A DNA stretch of 10,590 bases from an uncultured Rhodanobacter sp. (GCA_903827735.1 CAIKJM010000018.1:1-10590), one strand, 5' to 3'; numbered from the stretch's first letter, positions 1-7,011 are shown. Notes: generated from the letters alone by a model not told the origin. A program made the numbers and translations.

Positions 1-2718
1 AGTCGAGGCGTTTGTGCTGCCGTAGCCATTACTGCTTCCCGGCAAACCGTTCACGCCGCTGGCCGGCAGCGTGCGCGGATCGGACACGGCAGCCGGGCTT
101 GCGCTGAGCTGTGCCTGCGCCGCCTGTGTAATCTCGGTGGCATCGTCATGCATCGCGTTGTGGCGGGCGGCAATTTCTTTGCGCAAGGCCGGGGTGCAGG
201 TCGACAGCGCAAAGTCGGTCTTGTGCAGCTCGCCGTTCTGCAGGTCAGCGAACTGGCTGCCGGCATCGCCAGCGTTGCGGTTGTCGAGCACCTCGAGCAA
301 CGCGCCGCTAGGCAGCGTAGTGGTGTCGAGCTTTGCCACATGTGTGCGCGGCAGCAGGCCGTAAAGGCTGTACTTGCCCTCGCCATCGGTGACCGCAAAG
401 GTGCCGTCTTCAAGATAAATACGCACGCCGGGCACGCCCGGTTCATCGGCATCCTGGATATGGTTGCCGTTGCAGTCGAGATATACCTTGCCGATCAGAT
501 AGGCGCTGTCCGAGAACACGCCACCACTCACCTGCACCTTCGCACTGCCCACATTCGAACGCGTCTGCCCGCTGATCGCCTGCGCCGTATTGGTGCCGTT
601 GCCCGACTGGCCTCCAGGCCCGATGCGTACCCGATAGGTCAGCACCGGCGCCGCGTTGATCGCGAGATTGCCGATACCAAAAACCAGAGTTGGTCCGGCG
701 CCGCCGACCGGGTCAGTAAGCACCTGGCCGTTCAAACGCGCGGTGCCCTTGACGTAGGCAAAGCCGGCAGGCAGATGATCGTCGAGCGTCGTCGCTGGCA
801 TCGCGACACCGCTACGATTGCTCAGCGTCACGCTGTAGTCGACGAAGTCGCCGATTTCCGCGATTGATTTGGACGCGGTCTTCTCAATGAATAGCCCAGT
901 GGTCGCCGCGCCTGCGTCGAGTGGTACATCCAGCGAGATCGGAGCTTCACCCGCCACCACAAAGTTGCGCTCGTACGAACCGTTCGCGTCGACATGCCGG
1001 CCAGCCGGCAGCAGACCCGGCGGCAGCTTGGAGGGTGCGGAGTAGCCGCTTGGCGGCGTAATCACCAGGCGATAGGTGCTGGCGCCGACTAATGGGAACG
1101 TATAAACGCCGGTGCTATCAGTCACCACCGTGCTTGGCGCCGAAGTGCTGCCGTCAGCCTCTAGAACTTTTGCCGGGCCTCCGGCCTGGCCACCGTTGCC
1201 GGCGCCAGTGACATCGATCAGCGCGACGGTTGTGCCGCTGACCGGCTGATTCGACTTGCTGTCGAACACCACGCCGGAGGGATCAATGAGCAAGTTCGAG
1301 CTAATCGTTCCAGTGCCGCCACAGCCGGTGATCGTGGCAACGACCGTATCGTTGCGCAGCACTTCCAAGATGTGATCACCCGAACTAACCACATGCGTAG
1401 CGCCGTTGGCCGTGGGAACATCCGGCAGCACGCGGAATACGCCGCTATTCGCAGCGGTTTCAGTTCCCTGAAACGTTTCGGTATCACCGGTCAGCTGACT
1501 GACGAGCGTCACCGGATAGGTCAACACGCGGGTCGGATCGGTGTTGCACTGCGCCGCATTGAACTGCACGTAGAGCGGACTACCCAGCGCTGATTGCGCA
1601 ACCGTGCTGCTATAGCTAGGGTTGTAGAACGAAATCGACGGCGGCAGCGCCGGCAGCGGCAGATTGACCGTATTGGAAGGCGCGGAAAAGTTAGCTCCCT
1701 GCGCTACATAATCTGCATAGGCCGTGTTGGTGATGGTACCGCTGGCGTTGCTATTGACCGTGACGCTGAACTGCGTGGTCAGCGTTGCCCCAGGAGCCAG
1801 CGATGGCAAACCCCAAGCGACGCCGTCGACCATGTTCAGCGCCGGCAACCCAGTTACGTAGCTGCTGGCAGGATCGCCGATGCGGTGATAGAGCTGCTGT
1901 GAGGTTCCGCTCGGCAGCGCATGGGCAAACGTTGTGTTGGCCGGAATGTCATCGCGCAACACGAACAAACTGGCGGTCGCGCCGTTGACCTGGATCTGTG
2001 CCGGTGAAGCGGCGCCGTTGCCGGTATTGGTGGCGCTCAACGTATAGCTGATGGTTGCGCCCTGTGTCGGCGTCTGCGTTGACGCGCTCTTGGTTACATT
2101 GATTGACGGGCCGTTCACCACGGTAATCGTGTCGGTGTTGCTGGCATGCACGTGCTGCAGCTGAGTGACGCACGAAATCTGCACCTGCGTGCTCTGACCG
2201 ACGGAAGCCGTAGACGGAACAAGTCCGGTACTGAGCAGGTTGACCTGCTGTCCGGGGGTTAGGCTGAGGGTGCCGCCCTGCGGAATAACGGGCTCTCCGG
2301 GATCAACGACACCATTGCCGTTGACATCCTCAACCACGCTCAAACTGGTAGCGGCGAACGATCCGCCGACCACGCTGGAATTGATGACACACGTCAGCGA
2401 CGTGTTGCCGGTATTGCTGAGTTGGTGCGAGAGCGTAAAGTTGCTGCCGGCTGCGATCATGACGCTCTGACTGCTAGTCAGTGTCACCGCTTCAAGCGGC
2501 TGCACGATCGTCTGCACCGTGTTGGACGTAAGGCGTACCGAAATACCGGTGGCGCTATCCACATAGCTGCCTGTAGCCGTATTGCTGATCATCGTGCCGC
2601 TGGCCGGTGGCGACGCCAATGCCGGCGTCGACAATCCCAAGGCCATAACTGTCACCAGCAGCAAAACCGCCCGAACGGCGGTGATGCGATGTGCAAGCTG
2701 GCGAAAAAAGAAAATCAT
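1..2718 (-). CDS. Very large exported DUF11 / SdrD-B-like repeat protein, 3' end beyond the window
   Basis: An uninterrupted frame of 906 codons runs from ATG 2718 to the left edge with no stop. Residues 1-35 form a signal peptide (basic RQLAHR, hydrophobic AVLLLVTVMALGL, cleavage after ALA). Visible layout: an N-terminal module at 36-200 with an Asp/Asn-rich loop DVNGNGVVD (131-139) that looks Ca-binding; a DUF11-like domain at about 204-350; a beta domain of unclear type at 360-470; a carboxypeptidase-regulatory-like segment at 478-600; a DUF11 domain at 607-730 (IEKTASKSIAEIGDFVDYSV); and an SdrD-B-like domain at 740-800 (LDCNGNHIQDADEPGVPGV). A more polar segment follows (840-906). No anchor or barrel is visible, but the C-terminus is missing. 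The frame has an in-frame TGA four codons upstream (just before TTC AGT GCC), which fixes the start; the Shine-Dalgarno is poor (GAGG about 17 nt away). It is the third gene of the cluster. Export is well supported. A surface or adhesin-like role is inference and no ligand or enzymatic activity is visible. Confidence 0.88.
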   Translation of the reverse strand, partial: MIFFFRQLAHRITAVRAVLLLVTVMALGLSTPALASPPASGTMISNTATGSYVDSATGISVRLTSNTVQTIVQPLEAVTLTSSQSVMIAAGSNFTLSHQLSNTGNTSLTCVINSSVVGGSFAATSLSVVEDVNGNGVVDPGEPVIPQGGTLSLTPGQQVNLLSTGLVPSTASVGQSTQVQISCVTQLQHVHASNTDTITVVNGPSINVTKSASTQTPTQGATISYTLSATNTGNGAASPAQIQVNGATASLFVLRDDIPANTTFAHALPSGTSQQLYHRIGDPASSYVTGLPALNMVDGVAWGLPSLAPGATLTTQFSVTVNSNASGTITNTAYADYVAQGANFSAPSNTVNLPLPALPPSISFYNPSYSSTVAQSALGSPLYVQFNAAQCNTDPTRVLTYPVTLVSQLTGDTETFQGTETAANSGVFRVLPDVPTANGATHVVSSGDHILEVLRNDTVVATITGCGGTGTISSNLLIDPSGVVFDSKSNQPVSGTTVALIDVTGAGNGGQAGGPAKVLEADGSTSAPSTVVTDSTGVYTFPLVGASTYRLVITPPSGYSAPSKLPPGLLPAGRHVDANGSYERNFVVAGEAPISLDVPLDAGAATTGLFIEKTASKSIAEIGDFVDYSVTLSNRSGVAMPATTLDDHLPAGFAYVKGTARLNGQVLTDPVGGAGPTLVFGIGNLAINAAPVLTYRVRIGPGGQSGNGTNTAQAISGQTRSNVGSAKVQVSGGVFSDSAYLIGKVYLDCNGNHIQDADEPGVPGVRIYLEDGTFAVTDGEGKYSLYGLLPRTHVAKLDTTTLPSGALLEVLDNRNAGDAGSQFADLQNGELHKTDFALSTCTPALRKEIAARHNAMHDDATEITQAAQAQLSASPAAVSDPRTLPASGVNGLPGSSNGYGSTNAST

Positions 2719-2752
2719 GGCACTGAATCAATTAGCCTCGAGTAATTTGGTC

Positions 2753-2766
2753 ATGCGCCGGCGCAT
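2753..2766. repeat. Perfect 14-bp palindrome ATGCGCCGGCGCAT upstream of the large DUF11 gene
   Basis: A self-complementary 14-bp sequence ends 35 bp before the start codon at 2718. It could be an operator-like site or a small RNA hairpin in the leader. GC-rich DNA produces such palindromes by chance, so its role is uncertain. Confidence 0.4.
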
Positions 2767-2799
2767 CACCCACTGGTGCCACAAATAGCTACGGAAAAT

Positions 2800-2824
2800 C
2801 CCGCCGCGGTTTTGCCGCGGCGGG
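2800..2824 (-). terminator. GC-rich hairpin in the gap between the two large DUF11 genes
   Basis: Ten-base arms (cccgccgcgg / ccgcggcggg) flank a 5-nt loop and pair perfectly. On the minus strand the stem is followed by ATTTTCC, a short U run, so it resembles a weak intrinsic terminator or attenuator. It lies after the stop of the 883-aa gene and about 80 bp before the start of the largest one. It may lower expression of the last gene or protect the upstream message end. Confidence 0.6.
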
Positions 2825-2846
2825 TTCCGGAGTTGTGTCGTTGAAA

Positions 2847-2874
2847 GGAAAGAGGAGTCCCCGCTCCTCTTTCC
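2847..2874 (-). terminator. Second hairpin directly after the stop of the 883-aa DUF11 gene
   Basis: Perfect 11-bp arms (ggaaagaggag / ctcctctttcc) surround a 6-nt loop, starting about 10 nt past the stop codon at 2884. The minus-strand tail is only TTTC, so termination is probably partial. With the hairpin at 2800-2824 it makes a tandem pair between two co-oriented genes, typical either of a leaky terminator or of message stabilisation. Confidence 0.6.
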
Positions 2875-2883
2875 AGCTTTTGC

Positions 2884-5535
2884 TTACTGGGAAATCTTTG
2901 CGCCGAAGGCGACTACCGCACTCTGCCCGGGCGTCAGCGTGCCGATCGTTGCAGTGATGCTTCCGGTCGATCCCACCGCCGGGCCAGTAATCGTGCCGAC
3001 CGTGGTCGTCGCCGCCGTGCTGAGCGTCGTGAAAGCCGGCGTCGAGTCGGACACCGTTACACCCGTGGCATTGGCCGAACCAGCGTTCTGCACCGTGATC
3101 TGGTAGAGGATGCAGGCCCCAGGGATGGCACCGGTGGTGATCGTTGCCGTGCTGAAGGCGCCGCTCGCCGTGCCCGTGCAGCCTGCATCGAGCGCCTGCT
3201 GCTTGACCAGCGTTACGTTGCCGGAAATCACCGTGGTGCCATCGGTAGCCACAACGGTTGCCGGCGCGGTACCTGGGTTGGTGCCATTGGTGGTGGTCAA
3301 CGTGACCGAGGTGGTGTTGACCTGACCCAGCGTGGCGCTTGATGGTGCCAGCACCTTGTCGAAGATGGTGATCGACTGACCCGGGGCCAGACCGGCTGCC
3401 AGCACCGCGTTGAGGTTGCCGCTAATTACCGGATCGGTGGAATCAAGCACGCCGTTGTTGTTGGCGTCGTAATACTCCACGGTCGACCAGCCAGTCTGTG
3501 TATTGGCAGTGCCGAAAGCGACGGTAGAAACCGTGCCGTTGCCTTCCGTAACGTTGCCGTTGTTGGTCAGCGTGTGCGAATAGACCACCGAACCGCCGGG
3601 ATAGACCTGGCCGGTATCATTCGGGGTAAAGGTCAGCGAACGCACGGCATTGACCGTCGCAGCATCGTGGATCACGTCCGTGGCGCCTGTTGCCGGCGAT
3701 TGGGCGCGGAAGTACATCGCGGTGGTGCCAGCAATCACGCTGGTACCTGATGCCGGGATTGACAGAATAGCGCACACGGTCGCGGAGCCGCCCGGAGCAA
3801 CCGTGCCGGTGTTGGTGATCGTTGCACCTGTAGTCGCGCAGGTACCGGCACCGCCATCGGCTTTGAACGTTACGCTCCAACCCGCCGGCAACCCGGTGAA
3901 TCCGGTCGTGCTGCCTGCGGCCAGGTTGTAGCTATCCGCAATACTGCTGGTGTTGTTGGTGACCAGGATAAAGGTGGTCGACGAACCTGGATTCAACGTG
4001 TTGGTGACGACTGCACTGGCCTCCGGACCTGCACCACCGCCGAGAACGCCAGGTTTGCCAAGGGCGGCGTTGTTGGTCAAATCGACGGTCGCCGAAGTCA
4101 CCGTGGTCAGCGTATCGGCGACGGTAGCCGAAACAGTCGAATTGACGGTCGAGGTTGCCGTCTTGTTGATAGCAAACGGACCCGTGCCGGCAATGCTGGA
4201 CGGCAGGGTTGCCTTCACCACCACATTGTAAGTGGCGTTGGCAGCCAGCGGACCCGTATCCGGAATGCCGTCGTTGTTGGTGTCCACCAGCGGAGTCACA
4301 CCGTCGCTCTTGTAGAGCACAAAGCTTGTGCCGGCCGGAAACGAATTGCTGCTGGCCAAGGTAATGTTGAAAGTATCCACACCGGTACCGGTGTTGGTCA
4401 CCACGTTGGTGAAGGTCACCGTGCTACCCGGGTTGGCCGAGGCAACCGGCGTGCTGGTGATCGTCACGGCGGCGTTCTGCGTAACGGTAAACGGCGTGGT
4501 GTTCGAGGTACCGGTGACTGTGGCGCCCGAACCATCGCTATACGACAGGCTAGCCGTGTTGTTGATCACGCCCGGCGCCTGCCCGGTGTTCACCTTGACG
4601 GTGAAACTGATCGTGCCGGACTGGCCTGGCTGCACCTGAGCCAACGTCGCCGTCACGGTGTTTGCCGTGGTAACTGCGTAGTCGTAGGTCAGCGTATTCG
4701 GCGCCGTCCCGTAAGTCGCTTTGGCGTTAGTGAGTTGCGTGCTGCCCGAGACGCTCCACAAGCCAGAGTTGGCCTGGTAGGTCAGACCGGCCGGAATCGT
4801 ATCCGTCACCACGACGTTGGTGGCCGTGCTGTTGCCGGTATTGGTGTAAGTGAGCGTGTAGGTATACGGGCCGCTGCCGGGTGCACCGCTGCTAGCGCTG
4901 ACCGACTTGGTCAGGCTGATCACGGCATTGGCTGTCACCGTGGTCGTGTCGGTGTTAGTCGCCGCCTTTGTCGTATTGAAACCGCTGGTCGCGGTAACAG
5001 TCTGCGCGTTGGTCTGGCCGGAGGTTGCTGTACTGGGCACAGTCACAGCCACGATGAACTGGAACGTTGCGCCCGCTGCAAGCGCACCGCTCGACGTGAT
5101 CGCCGGACCGCTCGGGATACCGGTGCCGTTAGCGTCCGGGTAGATGGTGATGGTGGACGGCGTGAACGTGCCGCCGCTCGCGGAGACGGACGTCAGCGCG
5201 TAGGTGTCCGTGCCGTTACCCGTATTGGTCAACGTATGCGGGTAATACACCGTGCTGCCAACCGCGGCAGACTTGTTGCCGTTGCTGGTCAGCGTAAGGC
5301 TAGCAACCTGCTGGACCACGGTCTGCACCGTGTTGGAGGTCACCGTGCGCGACGTACCCGAGCCGTCGGTATACGTAGCCGACGCCTGGTTACCGATCGA
5401 AGTACCGGCCGCAGGCGGTGCCGCGTAAGCGGCGCCGCTGCCTACGATCAGCAGGCACAACGCCAAAAGAGCGAACAGCAAGCTGCCCACGCCTCGACGT
5501 CGTAATGAATTGGATGGATTGGACGCGGCAATCAT
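2884..5535 (-). CDS. Exported multi-repeat DUF11-type protein, 883 aa
   Basis: A complete gene with a start well placed behind AGGGG (9 nt spacing). Residues 1-38 are a signal peptide (LRRR, then SLLFALLALCLLIVGSG, cleavage after AYA). The rest is Thr/Ser/Ala/Gly/Asn-rich beta-sandwich repeats. Three related units begin near 80, 355 and 632; each has a hydrophobic strand followed by a TNTGNG-type turn, then a loop such as DTNNDGIPD (418-426) or DANNNGVLD (690-698), then a PSSATxGQ-type segment. Between them lie classical DUF11 domains at about 204-348 (ISLTKSVSA...TDTIPAGLTY) and 771-883, and a variant unit at 484-628. Two close cysteine pairs (C566/C588 and C786/C808) may form disulfides. 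No LPXTG motif, transmembrane helix, OmpA domain or barrel is seen, so it is probably secreted or held at the surface by partners. The mature N-terminus (PPAAGTSIGNQASATY, SNTVQTVVQ) matches that of the next gene, showing paralogy. Its exact function is unknown. Confidence 0.9.
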   Translation of the reverse strand: MIAASNPSNSLRRRGVGSLLFALLALCLLIVGSGAAYAAPPAAGTSIGNQASATYTDGSGTSRTVTSNTVQTVVQQVASLTLTSNGNKSAAVGSTVYYPHTLTNTGNGTDTYALTSVSASGGTFTPSTITIYPDANGTGIPSGPAITSSGALAAGATFQFIVAVTVPSTATSGQTNAQTVTATSGFNTTKAATNTDTTTVTANAVISLTKSVSASSGAPGSGPYTYTLTYTNTGNSTATNVVVTDTIPAGLTYQANSGLWSVSGSTQLTNAKATYGTAPNTLTYDYAVTTANTVTATLAQVQPGQSGTISFTVKVNTGQAPGVINNTASLSYSDGSGATVTGTSNTTPFTVTQNAAVTITSTPVASANPGSTVTFTNVVTNTGTGVDTFNITLASSNSFPAGTSFVLYKSDGVTPLVDTNNDGIPDTGPLAANATYNVVVKATLPSSIAGTGPFAINKTATSTVNSTVSATVADTLTTVTSATVDLTNNAALGKPGVLGGGAGPEASAVVTNTLNPGSSTTFILVTNNTSSIADSYNLAAGSTTGFTGLPAGWSVTFKADGGAGTCATTGATITNTGTVAPGGSATVCAILSIPASGTSVIAGTTAMYFRAQSPATGATDVIHDAATVNAVRSLTFTPNDTGQVYPGGSVVYSHTLTNNGNVTEGNGTVSTVAFGTANTQTGWSTVEYYDANNNGVLDSTDPVISGNLNAVLAAGLAPGQSITIFDKVLAPSSATLGQVNTTSVTLTTTNGTNPGTAPATVVATDGTTVISGNVTLVKQQALDAGCTGTASGAFSTATITTGAIPGACILYQITVQNAGSANATGVTVSDSTPAFTTLSTAATTTVGTITGPAVGSTGSITATIGTLTPGQSAVVAFGAKISQ

Positions 5536-5601
5536 GACGCTTTTCCCCTGTTAAGTTAGAAAACCAATGTGACCCGCCACGTCCGCGGCAAGGCTTTAAA
5601 T

Positions 5602-5622
5602 CCCGGCCAAGTAGCGGCCGGG
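5602..5622 (-). terminator. Hairpin between the small and the 883-aa DUF11 genes
   Basis: Seven-base arms cccggcc / ggccggg surround a 7-nt loop. The minus-strand tail is ATTTAAAG, with only a short U run, so read-through is likely. The structure sits in the middle of the 165-bp gap and parallels the hairpins in the next gap of the cluster. It may set different expression levels of the small first protein and the large ones. Confidence 0.45.
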
Positions 5623-5700
5623 TTGAAACTGAGTCTGTAAATCCCCATCGCTTCCAAGGCGTCAGCGGTGATCCTGTCCCGTTGGCGCCTGAGAGCTAAA

Positions 5701-6198
5701 TTATTTCGTCGTTACAGGCGCATTGATCCGAACTTGCAAGCTCGTCGTCACATCGGCATGAGCCGCAAGCGTGGCAATCTGCCATTGCAATGCGCGGTAG
5801 TCAGACAACGGCACGGGCTTCTGCACCGACTTGCCATCCGCATCCTTTACCGTATGCATTAGCGGCATCGGCGCAAAGTGCACCCCGTCGACAGAGGCCT
5901 GGACGCCCGTTGCTGGCTTTGCGCTGCTGGCAACATAGGTTGTGCCGGTCGGCACTGGGATCGTGGCCAGAAGATGGCCAACGCCGGTGGCGCCGCTATT
6001 GCTGTAGGTCGCCTGGTATTCCACGACATCGCCCGGATGCGCCTGTGCGGCCGACCACGCCACCGTTCTACCGTCAACGTCGACCACCTGGGTCGCGGTC
6101 AACTTGCTCTGTACCTGACCGCCTTGCTGCGCAAACGCGGGCATTGCCACGCACACCGCAAGCAAAACCAGGCCTGCGCCGGAAATTTTGGACAACAT
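5701..6198 (-). CDS. Small exported single-domain DUF11-like protein, 165 aa
   Basis: The start at 6198 is preferred over an in-frame upstream ATG at 6312. It has a strong Shine-Dalgarno (AGGGGG, 7 nt spacing) and opens directly into a signal peptide (MLSKISGAGLVLLAVCVAM, cleavage after AFA at residue 23), which the longer version would bury. The mature protein (about 142 aa) is one DUF11-like beta domain: VVEYQATYSNSG (58-69), ATIPVPTGTTYVASSA (78-93), ASVDGVHFAP (101-110), then LQWQIATLAA (137-146) and a last strand LQVRIN. It has no mature cysteine and no membrane anchor. It is the first gene of the three-gene minus-strand cluster, 165 bp before the 883-aa gene. It could be a subunit, chaperone-like partner or minor component for the two larger repeat proteins; this is inference from position and shared fold only. 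Confidence 0.85.
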   Translation of the reverse strand: MLSKISGAGLVLLAVCVAMPAFAQQGGQVQSKLTATQVVDVDGRTVAWSAAQAHPGDVVEYQATYSNSGATGVGHLLATIPVPTGTTYVASSAKPATGVQASVDGVHFAPMPLMHTVKDADGKSVQKPVPLSDYRALQWQIATLAAHADVTTSLQVRINAPVTTK

Positions 6199-6333
6199 TG
6201 CATTACCCCCTGAACCACGACTCAAATAGACGACAGGCCGGTTTTCGGCCTTTGTTTGCATCACAACGGATGCAACTTTTTGCTTTTGTGCACGCTCTGT
6301 GCCAATACCCATCTAATGCAAAGTATTGATATA

Positions 6334-6364
6334 TATATGAATTTTAATTTTTTCCCTTGATCAA
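6334..6364 (-). promoter_or_regulatory. Candidate promoter of the DUF11 cluster
   Basis: On the minus strand TTGATC (6364-6359) could be a -35 element. CATATA (6339-6334) 19 bp further could be a -10, although the TA-repeat here allows several registers and the spacing is long. A start of transcription near 6327 would leave a leader of about 130 nt before the 165-aa gene. It is the most promoter-like sequence before the cluster, but it is only a visual match. Confidence 0.35.
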
Positions 6365-6389
6365 AAACGGCACTATCAGCGCCGGAAAA

Positions 6390-6405
6390 TATGATCTGCG
6401 TCACA
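6390..6405. promoter_or_regulatory. CRP/Clp-like palindrome, proximal
   Basis: The sequence TATGA-N6-TCACA differs by one base from the CRP-family consensus TGTGA-N6-TCACA. Its centre (6397.5) lies about 70 bp upstream of the candidate start of transcription near 6327, a position used by class I CRP activators. In Xanthomonadales the CRP homologue Clp controls secreted and surface factors, which would fit exported proteins downstream. An overlapping perfect inverted repeat CGTCA-N5-TGACG (6399-6413) could belong to another regulator. Confidence 0.45.
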
Positions 6406-6432
6406 TATTGACGTCGCGAGGCACCAAGAAAC

Positions 6433-6448
6433 TGTGACTAGTGTCTCA
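6433..6448. promoter_or_regulatory. CRP/Clp-like palindrome, distal
   Basis: The sequence TGTGA-N6-TCTCA again differs by a single base from the CRP-family consensus. Its centre is 43 bp from that of the proximal site, close to four helical turns, so two dimers would lie on the same face of the DNA. This phasing strengthens the case that the pair is functional. Confidence 0.4.
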
Positions 6449-6493
6449 TTTTGCAGCTAATTTTCACAAAAAGATAATGCTCAGGCTAGTAGG

Positions 6494-6530
6494 CCGTCGA
6501 AAAATTTTTGTCGACTTTTTTTGGCGACGG
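6494..6530. repeat. A/T-rich foldback element with alternative pairings
   Basis: An outer inverted repeat CCGTCG (6494-6499) / CGACGG (6525-6530) encloses AAAAATTTTT and a T7 run. An inner pairing GTCGA/TCGAC directly precedes the T7 run (6516-6522) and resembles a plus-strand intrinsic terminator. The outer and inner pairings exclude each other. No plus-strand gene ends here, so its purpose is unclear; it may be bent DNA in the upstream region or the remnant of a lost transcript end. Confidence 0.4.
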
Positions 6531-6790
6531 ATGAGCTACGTATCGGACGCAAATTTGGATGCATCCCGATAGGTTTTTTACGGTGGAAGCAGACGTAATT
6601 TGTTGGATGCGCCAGAGTCAGCCACGCAACGAATTCTCCAGCCCCTCGGCAGGCGCTGCGGCGCTAGCGGCAACGAGCGGCGGACGTTCAAATCGGGAGC
6701 CATCTTCGCCTTGCACATAGCGAATGGGGCATTTCGGCGCAACCGGTCCGGACGGGGGACCGCCTAGCGAACTGCAAAATGCTAAACAAA

Positions 6791-6822
6791 AAACGGCGCG
6801 AGCCATGAGGTTCGCGCCGTTT
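6791..6822 (-). terminator. Intrinsic terminator of tRNA-Val
   Basis: Eleven-base perfect arms (aaacggcgcga / tcgcgccgttt) surround a 10-nt loop, and the minus-strand 3' arm runs into a T run (complement of 6788-6793). It starts 14 nt past the encoded CCA of the tRNA, as expected for a single-tRNA transcript. Confidence 0.85.
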
Positions 6823-6835
6823 AGGTGCTTCGAAT

Positions 6836-6910
6836 TGGTGGGCGGTACAAGGATCGAACTTGTGACCCCTTCCATGTCAAGGAAGTGCTCTACCGCTGAG
6901 CTAACCGCCC
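6836..6910 (-). tRNA. tRNA-Val (anticodon GAC)
   Basis: The 75-nt gene folds into a full cloverleaf. The acceptor stem is GGGCGGT/ACCGCCC, the D-arm is GCTC/GAGC, the anticodon stem CTTCC/GGAAG carries loop TTGACAT with anticodon GAC, a 5-nt variable region follows, and the T-arm is ACAAG/CTTGT with loop TTCGATC. The discriminator is A and CCA is encoded. It reads Val codons GUC and, by the usual G34 wobble, GUU. It has its own promoter upstream and a terminator downstream, so it is transcribed alone. Confidence 0.97.
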
Positions 6911-6942
6911 ATTTCGCCGCGGACGAGCCGTGCGAGCAGCGA

Positions 6943-6971
6943 ATTGTACGGGACTACGGGTCACCCGACAA
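6943..6971 (-). promoter_or_regulatory. Sigma-70-type promoter of tRNA-Val
   Basis: On the minus strand TTGTCG (6971-6966) is followed after exactly 17 bp by TACAAT (6948-6943), a strong match to the housekeeping consensus. The sequence after the -10 (TCGCTGCTCGC) is GC-rich, as in stringently controlled stable-RNA promoters. Transcription would begin near 6936, leaving a short 5' leader for RNase P to remove. It lies in the short gap after the uvrB stop. Confidence 0.75.
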
Positions 6972-7011
6972 CATCTGGTCCACCACGTGCCCGGCCTGTG
7001 GCAGACCGCCA

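Larger units (their letters stand above)
6199..6787. other. Gene-free AT-rich leader region between the DUF11 cluster and tRNA-Val
   Basis: No convincing protein gene was found in either strand. The part from about 6310 to 6600 is far richer in A/T than the flanking genes and carries runs such as atatatatat, aaaaattttt and ttttttt. It contains the candidate promoter and CRP-like sites listed separately. The stretch from 6600 to 6787 is GC-rich again and holds only short frames, one of which reads through the tRNA. The length and composition suggest a regulated upstream region for the secreted-protein cluster. Confidence 0.6.

Noticed and set aside
4735..5505. A 256-codon open frame on the plus strand opposite the 883-aa DUF11 gene
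   Set aside because: Its Arg/Ala/Gly-rich composition is typical of a mirror frame of a Thr/Ala/Gly-rich gene, and the minus-strand gene has a signal peptide and domains.
1..6198. Gram-positive type sortase-anchored surface proteins
   Set aside because: SdrD-B-like and DUF11 repeats occur in such proteins, but the complete ones here have no LPXTG motif or C-terminal hydrophobic anchor, and the genomic context is gammaproteobacterial.
6199..6312. N-terminal extension of the small DUF11 protein from ATG 6312
   Set aside because: The ATG at 6198 has the strong ribosome binding site and opens directly into a signal peptide, which the extension would place internally.
6618..6875. An 85-codon minus-strand frame downstream of the tRNA
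   Set aside because: Its start lies inside the tRNA and it runs through the terminator. The internal ATG at the terminator loop has no Shine-Dalgarno and the peptide shows no known features.
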